From: Sneathiella sp.
GTDB lineage: Bacteria; Pseudomonadota; Alphaproteobacteria; Sneathiellales; Sneathiellaceae
NCBI GenBank assembly: GCA_002706985.1
Contig: PAKP01000072.1
Location: 1-33,035, forward strand
Direction: 5' to 3'
Length of the DNA stretch: 33,035 bases
In this document: positions 14,477 to 22,584 of the stretch, in pieces
Numbering within the stretch: position 1 is the first letter of the stretch
Layout of the letters: the number at the start of each line of letters is the position of its first letter
Notes under the pieces: generated by a model
The model's input: only the letters and a program-made list of their open reading frames with translations
Told to the model about the DNA's origin: nothing
Databases searched by the model: none
Translations under genes and position numbers: made by a program

Positions 14477-16814
14477 TAAAGACATCCTTGAACTCTGGAA
14501 CTTTCCGTTCATCTAAGTAGAGTTGCCACAAAGCACTTACCAATGTATGTTCTCCATGTATATTAAGAGATAAGCTCATGGATGTGTCGTTGAATACTCT
14601 TTCACAATCTTGAGCCATTGCTAAAAGTTCTCCTGTTGTCCAGAAGTTTTCTCCTCGTACATTAACCTGAAGATACTTTGGTCTTGCTTCTTCATCTTCT
14701 GCACCTGTTGTTTCTTTACGTTGCTCTGCTGTAGGCTCGTCTTTAATAGAAGAATCAAATCCAAATAGATCAAACTTTCTAAAGCCCATTGTGTGCATGA
14801 TACCTAAACACCTCATGGCTGCACATGTACCCCCTGTAATTAATGTTGATCCTTCTGGTATGCCCAACTCCTGCATTACGGTAATCTTCTGATCTTTAAT
14901 TTCTGTTTCTCTTTCACTCTCACTACGTAGAGATTCAGTAAAAGCATGCCATCCATAAATGTTAGCCTTCTTCTCTATGAGGTATTTCGTTACAGAAGGA
15001 TCAGTCATGGAAGCTACAAAGAATTTTGTAGAAGGATCAATAGTTTTAAATAGATCCTTACGAACTACTCCATGTGTACTCTCCCCTTCTATAGAACGTG
15101 GATCAAGAACCACACATCCCCACGGTTTGATACCATTCTTCAATAAAGTAGGATAAGAATGTTTAACACAAAGAACTTTTGCTTCTGGATTATTTCTAAT
15201 TAGTTCTTTTAATTTGGTAAAATCAGTTGAGTGACCACCCGATACTACAATAGCTTCATGGTCATTAGGTATACATTTACCAAGGAATTTATTCTTATCT
15301 ATTAGAGTCATGTTCTCTTTAATATTGGCTTGGATATATTCTTTATCCACACAATCTCGTGGATGTACTACAATAGGAACATTTAAAAGCTCATCAGGTA
15401 AAGGAGGAACTATCCTTTCATCATAGATTAGACATAGGTGTGTTACTCCACCATTCTTAACAGGATCTGATGATGGCAATACAATTCGTTTAATGCCTTC
15501 CAGTGTTTGTACAAGGATATTAGAACCCTGATACTTCTTGGGTGGTATATTCTTGTCCGAATCTTCACTAAAATAATTGTCAATTACTTTAACACGAGAA
15601 TCTTTTAATTTTTCATAGTCATTCTGTACAGTTATAATACTGTTACCTCCCCCTATGAGAGCAAGGTCAGGATTTTCTTTCTTTAAAATTTCTCTAGTAT
15701 TTCCTTTAACAAGTCTGAAGTTGAAAACTTTCTTATGTTCCTTCCTCATCTTGTTTTTAAACTCAGTCAATCTTTTTCTAACAGCATCTCTTGTAACATG
15801 AGGTTTAAAATTAAATTCCTCTTCATCCATAATGTCAGTAGCATCTTCAAAAAGATCATAACCAGTATAGGTTACTTCATCTGTATTCTCAAAAGCTGCT
15901 AAAGCCATTTCAATAGCCCTACCCCCATTCCATGTCCCTGTTTCTGTAATAGATTTAGGCTTATGAAATCTAATAATATCAGCTAACATTTTTGTTCTAT
16001 TAGGTCTAATATCAGGAGGGAGTTCTTCCTTGGATAAAGGAAATATACGAACCCCATCACTGTCTCGTAACGATCTATTAGTTTCCTCTATATTAATCAA
16101 GTAATTACTCAAGGGGGTAGATTTAATTCCTTTTCTAGTATTAGAAGGAGTTAAAGAATGTACCCTCATTCCATGTGCTCTATATATATTTAATAATCTT
16201 TCTAGAATGAAAGCATCATGCCATTCTCTGTAAGAGAGAAGCTCACCACTGACATAAGCACCTCGTAAATCACCAAGAATATCCAGAGGAGCTTGATGAT
16301 TCAGATTAAAAGCCATGAAAGAAGGATCACTGTATTGATCAGGAGTACTTTGTACTTGATCACCACTTAAATGTACGATGTCTGCACCTTCAGGAAAGAA
16401 ATTAAGTACAGATTCAGAAGTCAGATTAGATATAGGTATGAGGTTAGTGTTCATCCATATCAACCATCCTCCATTCTTTGTTTCCTCTGCTATCTTGAAG
16501 GCTTCTTCAGTCAAGGCAAAAACTTTTGGGGAACTTAGTAAGGCATCAATTCTCCAATTATAATCAAGAGTTCCTTTCTCAGTCCCATCATGCATATCCA
16601 TTGTTGTTTTAAAATCGTTAAATTCTTCTATGTCTTCTAAATTTTTATAAGTTATATTGGAAGGAAGTTTATAGGCATCTATCCCACATTCAAAATGATA
16701 GGCTGATAAATTAATATCAGGATGCCAATACTTATCGACTCTTTGAAACATCTGATGAGCATGATCTTTAAGAGAGTTCTCATTAAATGCTGTTACTACA
16801 TTTAGTTTTGTCAT
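14469..16814 (-). CDS. Three-part glycan enzyme: glycosyltransferase-like + SAM/Rossmann + DUF115 (MptE/Maf-like)
   Basis: A 781-residue protein with three recognisable parts. Residues about 1-240 are glycosyltransferase-like, starting KLNVVTAFNENSLKDHA with an RIDALLSSPKVFALTE region. Residues about 265-425 form a Rossmann/methyltransferase-like unit with ITETGTWNGGRAIEMAL (motif I), TGYDLFE, and PDLALIGGGNSIITVQNDYE. Residues about 490-781 match DUF115: IVVSGGHSTDFTKLKEL, VLCVKHSYPTLLKNGIKPW, FFVASMTDPSVTKYLI, STLITGGTCAAMRCLGIMHTMGFRKFDLFGFDSS. DUF115 proteins include archaeal MptE and flagellin Maf glycosyltransferases, so transfer of a nonulosonate-like sugar is possible but not shown. 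AAGGA precedes the ATG by six bases. It sits between a glycosyltransferase and a methyltransferase. Confidence 0.7.
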   Translation of the reverse strand: MTKLNVVTAFNENSLKDHAHQMFQRVDKYWHPDINLSAYHFECGIDAYKLPSNITYKNLEDIEEFNDFKTTMDMHDGTEKGTLDYNWRIDALLSSPKVFALTEEAFKIAEETKNGGWLIWMNTNLIPISNLTSESVLNFFPEGADIVHLSGDQVQSTPDQYSDPSFMAFNLNHQAPLDILGDLRGAYVSGELLSYREWHDAFILERLLNIYRAHGMRVHSLTPSNTRKGIKSTPLSNYLINIEETNRSLRDSDGVRIFPLSKEELPPDIRPNRTKMLADIIRFHKPKSITETGTWNGGRAIEMALAAFENTDEVTYTGYDLFEDATDIMDEEEFNFKPHVTRDAVRKRLTEFKNKMRKEHKKVFNFRLVKGNTREILKKENPDLALIGGGNSIITVQNDYEKLKDSRVKVIDNYFSEDSDKNIPPKKYQGSNILVQTLEGIKRIVLPSSDPVKNGGVTHLCLIYDERIVPPLPDELLNVPIVVHPRDCVDKEYIQANIKENMTLIDKNKFLGKCIPNDHEAIVVSGGHSTDFTKLKELIRNNPEAKVLCVKHSYPTLLKNGIKPWGCVVLDPRSIEGESTHGVVRKDLFKTIDPSTKFFVASMTDPSVTKYLIEKKANIYGWHAFTESLRSESERETEIKDQKITVMQELGIPEGSTLITGGTCAAMRCLGIMHTMGFRKFDLFGFDSSIKDEPTAEQRKETTGAEDEEARPKYLQVNVRGENFWTTGELLAMAQDCERVFNDTSMSLSLNIHGEHTLVSALWQLYLDERKVPEFKDVFND

Positions 16815-16826
16815 TTGTTATCCTTA

Positions 16827-17639
16827 TTATTCCATAAATACGATGCTACTTGGATTACTTTCTTTCTTAGCTTTTATAAGATAATCTATTTCTGCATCCA
16901 CCATACCATTAGCTTGTAGCCATCTAACATCATTAGTCCACTCAACTGCATACTTGCCATCCACCTTACCTCTACATCTCCAATCCTCAAACCAGGGACC
17001 ACCTGTGGTAAAATGTACACACTTAGCTTCTAGACTTTCATCTGAGTGACCATCAAGCCAGTTCCAATCTTCATCTATTTTACCTATGTCTCCTTCTTTA
17101 TCAGATAACCATTCAAAGCCATGTAACCATCTACCGGATCTTGTATTAACATCGTCTATAGTGAGTGTCTTATTGGCTTCATGTGAACAATTAAACATCA
17201 TAAGACTTGACCAATTCTTTCTACGATACGGCTCTTGTATTTTATTATTCATTTTACTTCCTGATATAGGCTCATACTCATGATGGACACACCATAGAGG
17301 ATAATAATCCAGATCACATGCTTCAAATAATTCAATAACATCTGTCCTCATGTACATATCACAATCCATGTACAAGGCTTTACCTTCAAACATATTAAGG
17401 AAGGGTACAAGAAAACGAGTGAAAGAAAACTCCGTAGAAAAAGGACGGCCATCTATAACGTCATAGTTCTGACCGTCCATAACAGTATGCTCTCTACGAT
17501 ACAATCCCATACGTTGAACTACATCCCTTTTGATTGGCACAACTCTTACTGGTTTGGATGCTATACGTTCCAGTGAGAATTTTAATACTTGATAAGCCAT
17601 GTCTTCTTTAGGATCATAGCCAATATAGATTGTATACAT
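16827..17639 (-). CDS. Glycosyltransferase, GT-A type with DxD motif
   Basis: A 270-residue protein that begins TIYIGYDPKEDMAY and has ALYMDCDMYMRTDVIEL, in which DCD is the metal- and nucleotide-sugar-binding DxD motif of GT-A enzymes. HFTTGGPWF near residue 220 resembles the HxxGxxxPW region of GT8-like enzymes that contacts the diphosphate. Together these support a retaining GT8-type glycosyltransferase; donor and acceptor are not known. It is the first gene of the three-gene glycan set (17639 to 13847) and follows hsp20 by nine bases with AAGGAG as ribosome site. Capsid/tail decoration or host-surface change are both possible. Confidence 0.75.
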   Translation of the reverse strand: MYTIYIGYDPKEDMAYQVLKFSLERIASKPVRVVPIKRDVVQRMGLYRREHTVMDGQNYDVIDGRPFSTEFSFTRFLVPFLNMFEGKALYMDCDMYMRTDVIELFEACDLDYYPLWCVHHEYEPISGSKMNNKIQEPYRRKNWSSLMMFNCSHEANKTLTIDDVNTRSGRWLHGFEWLSDKEGDIGKIDEDWNWLDGHSDESLEAKCVHFTTGGPWFEDWRCRGKVDGKYAVEWTNDVRWLQANGMVDAEIDYLIKAKKESNPSSIVFME

Positions 17640-17648
17640 AAAGTCTCC

Positions 17649-18077
17649 TTAATTTATAATTAGTTTTTTTGGTCTTTGTTCTTCAGGAATATTCTCCTTT
17701 AATTTAATATGAAGTACTCCATCAGTTAGTTCAGCCCCTTCAACTTCAATCGTATCAGAAAGCAAGAACCTTTTTTGGAACCCTCGTTTAGCAATTCCCT
17801 TATGAACATAGTCAGAGTTATCATGTCTGCTAGTTGTATCGGCTTCTATGGTCAAGTTATTTTCTTTAACCTCAACCGATATTTCATCTTTGGTAAATCC
17901 TGCAAGAGCCATCTCTATGCAGTACATATCTTTACCAGATTTGACAATATCATAGGGAGGATAACCATCACCACCATTACCTGAAGGTGCTGTATAATTT
18001 AATACATGATTTAGGAGTCTGTCATAACCTCCACCGATAGCAAATCTGTTCATTGTGTCTAAATTAAAAGTAATCAT
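17649..18077 (-). CDS. hsp20: Small heat-shock protein Hsp20 (alpha-crystallin family)
   Basis: The 142-residue protein shows the alpha-crystallin domain: PPYDIVKSGKDMYCIEMALAGFTKDEISVEVKENNLTIEA, then KRGFQKRFLLSDTIEVEGAELTDGVLHIKL and the C-terminal PEEQRPKKLIIN, which includes the I-x-I-type anchor. It holds unfolding proteins in solution without ATP. Phage-encoded Hsp20 is known in marine T4-like cyanophages; here it may protect host metabolism or assist virion assembly. It has its own strong promoter (18124-18152). The ribosome site AAGGAG is followed first by a minimal ATGATATGA and then by the real ATG at 18077. Confidence 0.9.
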   Translation of the reverse strand: MITFNLDTMNRFAIGGGYDRLLNHVLNYTAPSGNGGDGYPPYDIVKSGKDMYCIEMALAGFTKDEISVEVKENNLTIEADTTSRHDNSDYVHKGIAKRGFQKRFLLSDTIEVEGAELTDGVLHIKLKENIPEEQRPKKLIIN

Positions 18078-18123
18078 ATCATTTTCTCCTTTGTTTGGAA
18101 CCCATTATGGCATTCCAGTATGA

Positions 18124-18152
18124 ATTATCTCACATAATTAGTTCTTTGTCAA
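18124..18152 (-). promoter_or_regulatory. Sigma-70-type promoter for hsp20
   Basis: On the - strand TTGACA (18152-18147) is followed by exactly 17 bases and GATAAT (18129-18124): a perfect -35 box and five-of-six -10 box. The start site would fall about 40 bases before the hsp20 ATG. The sequence immediately around the -10 box, GAGATAAT, is the same in the ssb promoter. Confidence 0.75.
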
Positions 18153-18157
18153 GAACT
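18140..18157. repeat. Inverted repeat covering the hsp20 -35 box
   Basis: AGTTCTT (18140-18146) and AAGAACT (18151-18157) are perfect complements around a four-base centre, and the centre and right arm include the -35 TTGACA. This could be a repressor operator. On the + strand it is followed by TTTTT, so it could also act as a small terminator for + strand transcription, but no + strand gene reads into it. Confidence 0.5.
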
Positions 18158-18164
18158 TTTTAAG

Positions 18165-18222
18165 GTCTGTAGCCCGATTTCTTCTAGCCACACCTAGTAG
18201 GCAGTGGTCGGGAGGCACAGAC
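18165..18222. other. Nested-helix structured element between the RNR stop and the hsp20 promoter
   Basis: Four nested complementary arms: GTCTGT (18165) / ACAGAC (18217), CCCGA (18173) / TCGGG (18208), CCAC (18188) / GTGG (18204) and CCT (18193) / AGG (18199), with one ten-base bulge. It is GC-rich compared with its AT-rich surroundings. It begins six bases after the RNR stop on the - strand. A transcript end of the RNR gene is possible, but there is no U-run after it on either strand. Confidence 0.5.
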
Positions 18223-18227
18223 AAGCC

Positions 18228-20183
18228 TTATGTTAAGTCTACCAATTCACATACACCGGCAGTACATGCAAGTTCTTGTGATCCTGTAGTATTATCTTCT
18301 TTCTCAAACTCTGTGAGTAATGTCCAATCAATATCTTTCTTTGGCATGGCTTCCTGGGCTTTACTATATTCTTCTCTGGTGATCTCCTGATAAGGAGCTT
18401 GCTTATAAGTATGATCCGAATAAGGTAGGAAGGATACTCCTGATAGGTAATCAAAGTTCTCCCAACACCATGACCCTACCTGTACCCATTCAGATTCTTT
18501 AACAGATATGGTAACACTGGGTTTATGTTCACACCAGTGTTCAGCATATATCTTCCACATCTCCAATTGCTGTATAGCATTTAGATCATTTCTAAATTTA
18601 GATTTTAGATCTGACTTAATGGGGAAAGAAAAGACAGTTGTATGATCCATGTTCATGACATCAGGCTCATTGGGTATCCCATGTTCTTTCATAAACATAG
18701 TAATAGGATCTCTATTATCGGCTCTTACTGTTCGTATATAATAAGGGGAATGTCTGGTGTGTATACCACTGGCACTATCCACCAACTGACTCACTGTACC
18801 GGAAGGTTTAATGCAAGTAATAGCTGTTGACTGTGGGATACCTAGCTTCTCTGCCCACTTCTTATTTGTAGATACAGCCACACTTCGTAGATACTCCAAC
18901 GTATCCTGTAAGTAAGGAACCTTGGCAGAGTATTCTAATTTTACAGGGGAAGAATGAAGTAATTTACAATCCATAATACCAGTAAGAGATACTCCAAGTA
19001 ATCTTTCTTCTTCTGTATTTGTTACCCATCTCTTTCTAAGATAACCAAAGTTTGTAAGAGTAGATTGTATTGTACCTAGTAACGTAGCAATACGTATCTT
19101 TCTGGCTAAACTATTCCTATTATCCATAGGTTTACATACAACTTCGGTAAGATTACAGAACTGATTGGGACGTAGTATAATCTCTGAGCAAGGATTTGTA
19201 CCAAATTCTATCTCCGGTATCCTACGTCCGTTCTGTGCTGCCTTCATCTGGGCAGACTGACGGTTGAAGATACCTCTCTCACCACTCTTGCTTTCATAGA
19301 GGGACTGCCACTCATTCATAAACACTCCGGTATCAGGACGTTCTGTATAAACAGCAGAGTTATTTGCCAAAGCTCTTTCAGAATTTGTATGGAACCATGC
19401 ACCGGACTTGGCTGATCTCATACGATCATCAGATAGATTGGATAAAGATATTAAAGCTGACCTACGTACTCCACCTACTACTACTACTTCACCTATCTTA
19501 CAAACAATATCATGACATTCAATTGAATTAAGTTTCCTACCTCTGGCTTCTTCAAACTTATGAATGGTGAAATCAAATAGATCTACCAATGGTTGAGGAC
19601 CACTGGCTCTACCACCAAAGGTCTTCAGTCTTGAACCGGCAACACGTACTTTACTTACATCTATCTTGGGTATTCGATTCGTATAGAGATAGGATATTAA
19701 ATCTTTAAAGGCTCTGGCCCATCCTTCTTTGGAATCAGCTATGCTAATAACATCATCTGTCTTTTCAAATTCTATATCAGGAATAGTAGGAAGCTGATTA
19801 ATATACTGACGTTCCACAGAGAAACCTACCCCTGTACCATTCATAAGAATATAAAGTATCTCATCAAAGGACTTTGGATTATCCACTGGTATGTAAGAGC
19901 AATTGTAACCTGCTATGTTCTCTCGTTCCAGAGCAGGACCGGCAGTCATTAACGATCTCATGCTAGGCATTACTTCAAGAGATAGGATTGCATTCTTTAT
20001 TGTTGTCCAATCTCTGGTATCTAATTGATTCTTAATACCAAGATTGTTTTCTACATGACTACGAAAGAAACTAATTAACCTGTTGACAGTCTCATCCCAT
20101 GTTTCTCTACGGCTTTCTTCTTCTAGCCAACGAGAATATCTGGACAAGTAAATAAAGTTTTGATACTCAGTCGGTAGACTCAT
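18228..20183 (-). CDS. rtpR: Adenosylcobalamin-dependent (class II, monomeric) ribonucleotide reductase
   Basis: The protein (651 residues from the ATG at 20183) makes deoxynucleotides using B12 in place of a diferric radical. It has NPCSEI and FCNLTEV, NCSYIPVDN with the substrate-site Cys, GGVRRSA, and the C-terminal CTAGVC pair expected for the redox shuttle to thioredoxin. The organisation and length are like the monomeric RTPR enzymes of Lactobacillus and cyanophages. The start at 20183 has GGGGAG seven bases upstream and overlaps the DUF3310 gene by 17 bases; an in-frame ATG at 20222 would overlap more. B12 dependence means it works only if the host has or imports the cofactor. I see no cobalamin riboswitch upstream. 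Confidence 0.9.
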   Translation of the reverse strand: MSLPTEYQNFIYLSRYSRWLEEESRRETWDETVNRLISFFRSHVENNLGIKNQLDTRDWTTIKNAILSLEVMPSMRSLMTAGPALERENIAGYNCSYIPVDNPKSFDEILYILMNGTGVGFSVERQYINQLPTIPDIEFEKTDDVISIADSKEGWARAFKDLISYLYTNRIPKIDVSKVRVAGSRLKTFGGRASGPQPLVDLFDFTIHKFEEARGRKLNSIECHDIVCKIGEVVVVGGVRRSALISLSNLSDDRMRSAKSGAWFHTNSERALANNSAVYTERPDTGVFMNEWQSLYESKSGERGIFNRQSAQMKAAQNGRRIPEIEFGTNPCSEIILRPNQFCNLTEVVCKPMDNRNSLARKIRIATLLGTIQSTLTNFGYLRKRWVTNTEEERLLGVSLTGIMDCKLLHSSPVKLEYSAKVPYLQDTLEYLRSVAVSTNKKWAEKLGIPQSTAITCIKPSGTVSQLVDSASGIHTRHSPYYIRTVRADNRDPITMFMKEHGIPNEPDVMNMDHTTVFSFPIKSDLKSKFRNDLNAIQQLEMWKIYAEHWCEHKPSVTISVKESEWVQVGSWCWENFDYLSGVSFLPYSDHTYKQAPYQEITREEYSKAQEAMPKKDIDWTLLTEFEKEDNTTGSQELACTAGVCELVDLT

Positions 20184-20409
20184 CTTTATTCTCCCCATAT
20201 TCAAATTCAATGCATAGATCAATATAGTGTCGTGCTTTCAGTAAGTCTTGTAATCCTTCTCCTTTGACACGATGTCTTGTAACATACTTAACAACATTCC
20301 CTTCACAAAAATTTAGATCGTTTGCCATTATATATTCAGTAGGTTGGATTGTCAATTTTTTATAATGATCTCCTCCTACTTGATGATCTGTAACTTTGTT
20401 TTTACTCAT
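20167..20409 (-). CDS. DUF3310 family protein
   Basis: The 80-residue protein matches DUF3310: HQVGGDHYKKLTIQPTEYIMANDLNFCEGNVVKYVTRH and DLLKARHYIDLC. This is a widespread phage family whose members occur next to nucleotide-metabolism genes; the molecular role is not established. ATG at 20409 overlaps the previous stop by eight bases (ATGAGTAA) with AAGGA just before it; a second ATG at 20415 is also possible. Its end overlaps the RNR start. Confidence 0.85.
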   Translation of the reverse strand: MSKNKVTDHQVGGDHYKKLTIQPTEYIMANDLNFCEGNVVKYVTRHRVKGEGLQDLLKARHYIDLCIEFEYGENKDESTD

Positions 20410-20746
20410 TAGCATCCTTCTCTTTTGTTATCATTCTTTTATACTGCCTTATTTTATATCTGAAAGTTCTAGGGTTTTCAGAATGAATAACTTCATAAGC
20501 AAAACTTCGTACATAATTAGGCTCAACTCCGGCATGATCACATATAAATTCAAAGTTATCACAGGTAACTCCTATACTACATTTGAACCAAGCTTTAGCT
20601 CTACGTTTATCGACATCACTCTTATCTTTTGTAGCATCCATTAAAGCTTGTAGTATTATAGCCAAGTATAATCTACGTTCAGGATACTTTCTATCATACT
20701 GAATTATAGGATCTACAAATATTTCATCTAAATCATTCGACTTCAT
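20402..20746 (-). CDS. Conserved-looking phage protein, possible HTH type (114 aa)
   Basis: Function not recognised. The first half is acidic and helical (DEIFVDPIIQYDRKYPERRLYLAIILQALMDA). The middle, RRAKAWFKCSIGVTCDNFEFICDHAGVEPNYVRSFAYEVI, resembles a segment seen in many phage hypothetical proteins and could form a helix-turn-helix that contacts DNA. The end is basic (RYKIRQYKRMITKEK). It overlaps the GIY-YIG gene by 14 bases and the DUF3310 gene by eight, so it is translated within this coupled set. A regulatory or DNA-binding role is only a guess. Confidence 0.6.
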   Translation of the reverse strand: MKSNDLDEIFVDPIIQYDRKYPERRLYLAIILQALMDATKDKSDVDKRRAKAWFKCSIGVTCDNFEFICDHAGVEPNYVRSFAYEVIHSENPRTFRYKIRQYKRMITKEKDANE

Positions 20747-21137
20747 CTACGTAATGTTCAACAGGTCTGTACCATTTTCCTCCTACATATGAATTGTAGA
20801 ATGCCGGTTCATCTGTTCCCTCCAGTGTTGTTGAAAGTACGTTGTACTTCATTTGAAAATAACATTCATAATATCTTAGACTACGTTTATTTTTATACTC
20901 TGCTATAACTTCAAACTTAAAATGTTTCTTACCTATCTTTTTTATATCATCCAGTAAAGTTTTGGAGGAACCCATATAAGTTTCCCACTTTGAATTGGAT
21001 TTCTTTTTACCAAGAAAATATTGTTTACAACCAACATAAGCTTTCCCATTTTTCTTATTGGTAATCAAATAAACAAATCCAAATTTATTTAAGGTAGGTA
21101 CAAACTTCCTACGAGTTCCCCTTATCTTCCAATGCAT
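20733..21137 (-). CDS. GIY-YIG-type endonuclease
   Basis: The 134-residue protein has the two halves of the catalytic sheet, FVYLITNKKNGKAYVG, followed by the KWETYMGSSKTLL segment, a conserved helix (DDIKKIGKKHFKFEVIAEY) and a Glu-bearing helix (RSLRYYECYFQMKY). These match the GIY-YIG nuclease superfamily, where the Tyr/Gly pairs, a following Arg/Lys and the helix Glu form the active site. No separate DNA-recognition module is visible, so it may be a free-standing homing-type nuclease or an enzyme for host DNA breakdown. The start at 21137 forms TAATG with the previous stop. Confidence 0.7.
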   Translation of the reverse strand: MHWKIRGTRRKFVPTLNKFGFVYLITNKKNGKAYVGCKQYFLGKKKSNSKWETYMGSSKTLLDDIKKIGKKHFKFEVIAEYKNKRSLRYYECYFQMKYNVLSTTLEGTDEPAFYNSYVGGKWYRPVEHYVDEVE

Positions 21138-21997
21138 TACCAAGTCAGAACTTCAGAGACTTCAGGAGTTTTAGATACATTTGTAAGATATCTATACCCT
21201 GCTGCATACTGAAATACACGTAACCCCTGGCCTTGATTAGCATCTTGCCAACAAAGTTTTTTATGGTTACAATATATACACCCAATAGCAAGTTTACGAT
21301 TACCAGAAACCCCATCAGGAACATCCGAATAACATTTAGCCGGTGGTTCTTTAGTGTCCATAGCTTCTTTAAGATATTTAATCTTATCTCCTGCATTAAT
21401 CATCTCCATTGAATGTACTGGTGTTAGACAGATCTCTCCTGTCTGTTTATTAATTGCAAGAAAAGCAGCTTCATCCACATCATTACCTTCTGCATAGGCA
21501 GATATTTGTTCTATGTAACCAAATGGATCATCATCCTCCAAGGTACAGTTCTTAAACTTATCAAAGCCTCTATGGGAAGTACTCTTACAATCAACCAGTA
21601 CCCCATCTATTTTACAATCTTGATGTCCTTTAATTCCTTGCACATTAACTTCCTTCTGTGCTTCTGTTACCTCATGACCAGAAAGAACAGAGAATAGAAT
21701 AAGAAGTTCTTCCAAGATATGTCCATATAAAAATTTAATACGTGTACTTGGATCTAAAGGAATAGGTTGATCACTACATTGGCTATCATACCATAGTTGT
21801 CTTAAAGGTCTTCCTATTCCTGATAACCTTAAACCTTTCCTATAGGTAGGCTTCTCTTCCAGAAATGTTTTAATATGTTGTTCCACATGTTGTGCAAAGA
21901 TACTGACTTGTCTATCTACTTTTTGTTGATCCAGATTACTATCTTCTGGACCTAATAACTTGTATATATCCTGTACTAATGTATCTATTGTTTTCAT
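21137..21997 (-). CDS. Cas4/RecB-like PD-(D/E)XK exonuclease with possible Fe-S cysteines
   Basis: The 286-residue protein has the RecB-type motif set: HILEEL (Glu in motif I), GHQDCKIDGVLVDCKS (Asp, then D-x-K) and EQISAYAEG (the Q-x3-Y motif). Cysteines lie at YDSQC (about residue 74) and in GCIYCNHKKLC near residue 240, an arrangement like the four-Cys Fe-S site of Cas4 and AddB-type nucleases. It would resect DNA ends during recombination or host genome degradation. The ATG has no Shine-Dalgarno sequence: the eight bases before it follow a GC-rich hairpin (22006-22060). An IscA-like protein is encoded nearby and could supply the cluster. Confidence 0.7.
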   Translation of the reverse strand: MKTIDTLVQDIYKLLGPEDSNLDQQKVDRQVSIFAQHVEQHIKTFLEEKPTYRKGLRLSGIGRPLRQLWYDSQCSDQPIPLDPSTRIKFLYGHILEELLILFSVLSGHEVTEAQKEVNVQGIKGHQDCKIDGVLVDCKSTSHRGFDKFKNCTLEDDDPFGYIEQISAYAEGNDVDEAAFLAINKQTGEICLTPVHSMEMINAGDKIKYLKEAMDTKEPPAKCYSDVPDGVSGNRKLAIGCIYCNHKKLCWQDANQGQGLRVFQYAAGYRYLTNVSKTPEVSEVLTW

Positions 21998-22005
21998 AAT
22001 AAAAG

Positions 22006-22060
22006 GAGAGGGGGTAATTAGTTGATAGCATAATTAACTACTAACGGAAAACCCCCTCTC
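22006..22060 (-). terminator. Hairpin between ssb and the Cas4-like nuclease: terminator or attenuator
   Basis: On the - strand GAGAGGGGGT (22060-22051) pairs with ACCCCCTCTC (22015-22006), ten perfect bases. The 35-base loop can form a smaller stem (AGTTAATT/AACTAATT region). The 3' arm is followed by CTTTTATT and then the nuclease ATG at 21997. A stem plus U-rich tail fits a rho-independent terminator, but the U-run is only four. Because it lies so near the ATG, it could also limit ribosome access. Confidence 0.6.
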
Positions 22061-22073
22061 TTCCCTCCTTTCT

Positions 22074-22553
22074 TTAGGATGCTAGTGGAATTTCTTCATC
22101 AGAGTCACTGATAGAGAAACCATCAGAAACTATTTCAAAGTCTTCTCCATCATCACCAGATGAATAAGGAACCAGTTCGACAACTTGAATAGCCTGTAGA
22201 TTTGCACCTACACCTTTACGTCCACCAAATTCCCAATCGTAAGAATTGTATTTAACATTAACTAAAGATCCATTACCTACTGCTGTATTCATCATGATAC
22301 GTTTCTGTGCATCAACCAAAGTAGGAGCACGGTTTAACTCTCCTGTTTTCTGATTACGAACCTTACGTTTAATGGTAACGAAATCACCCCTCTCATCACC
22401 TTTATTCTTAACAGTTAATCCTTCCTTCTTAACAGAAGCTAAAGTTTTCTTATCTAGATTACACACATCTATACTCCAAACCCCATCACTGTCAAAGGTA
22501 GTGTTGGGAGCTACTACAGAAGCCCAATAAGCTTTTCCTGAAATTACTGACAT
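22074..22553 (-). CDS. ssb: Single-stranded DNA-binding protein (T7 gp2.5/DUF2815-like)
   Basis: The 159-residue protein has an OB-fold-like beta pattern (SGKAYWASVVAPNTTFDSDGVWSIDV, MNTAVGNGSLVNVKYN) and a strongly acidic C-terminal tail, DDGEDFEIVSDGF then SDSDEE. Such a tail in gp2.5-type proteins contacts polymerase and helicase. It would coat single-stranded DNA at the fork. It lies between polymerase and recombination nuclease in the replication cluster, has its own strong promoter (22585-22613), and AAGGAG lies seven bases before the ATG. Members of this group are very divergent, so the family name is moderately sure. Confidence 0.7.
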   Translation of the reverse strand: MSVISGKAYWASVVAPNTTFDSDGVWSIDVCNLDKKTLASVKKEGLTVKNKGDERGDFVTIKRKVRNQKTGELNRAPTLVDAQKRIMMNTAVGNGSLVNVKYNSYDWEFGGRKGVGANLQAIQVVELVPYSSGDDGEDFEIVSDGFSISDSDEEIPLAS

Positions 22554-22584
22554 ATTTTATTTCTCCTTGTTAAATTGAAAACGT

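Noticed and set aside
18165..18222. Cobalamin riboswitch for the RNR
   Set aside because: The element lies downstream of the RNR gene and I cannot see the conserved B12 box; no such element lies before the RNR start.
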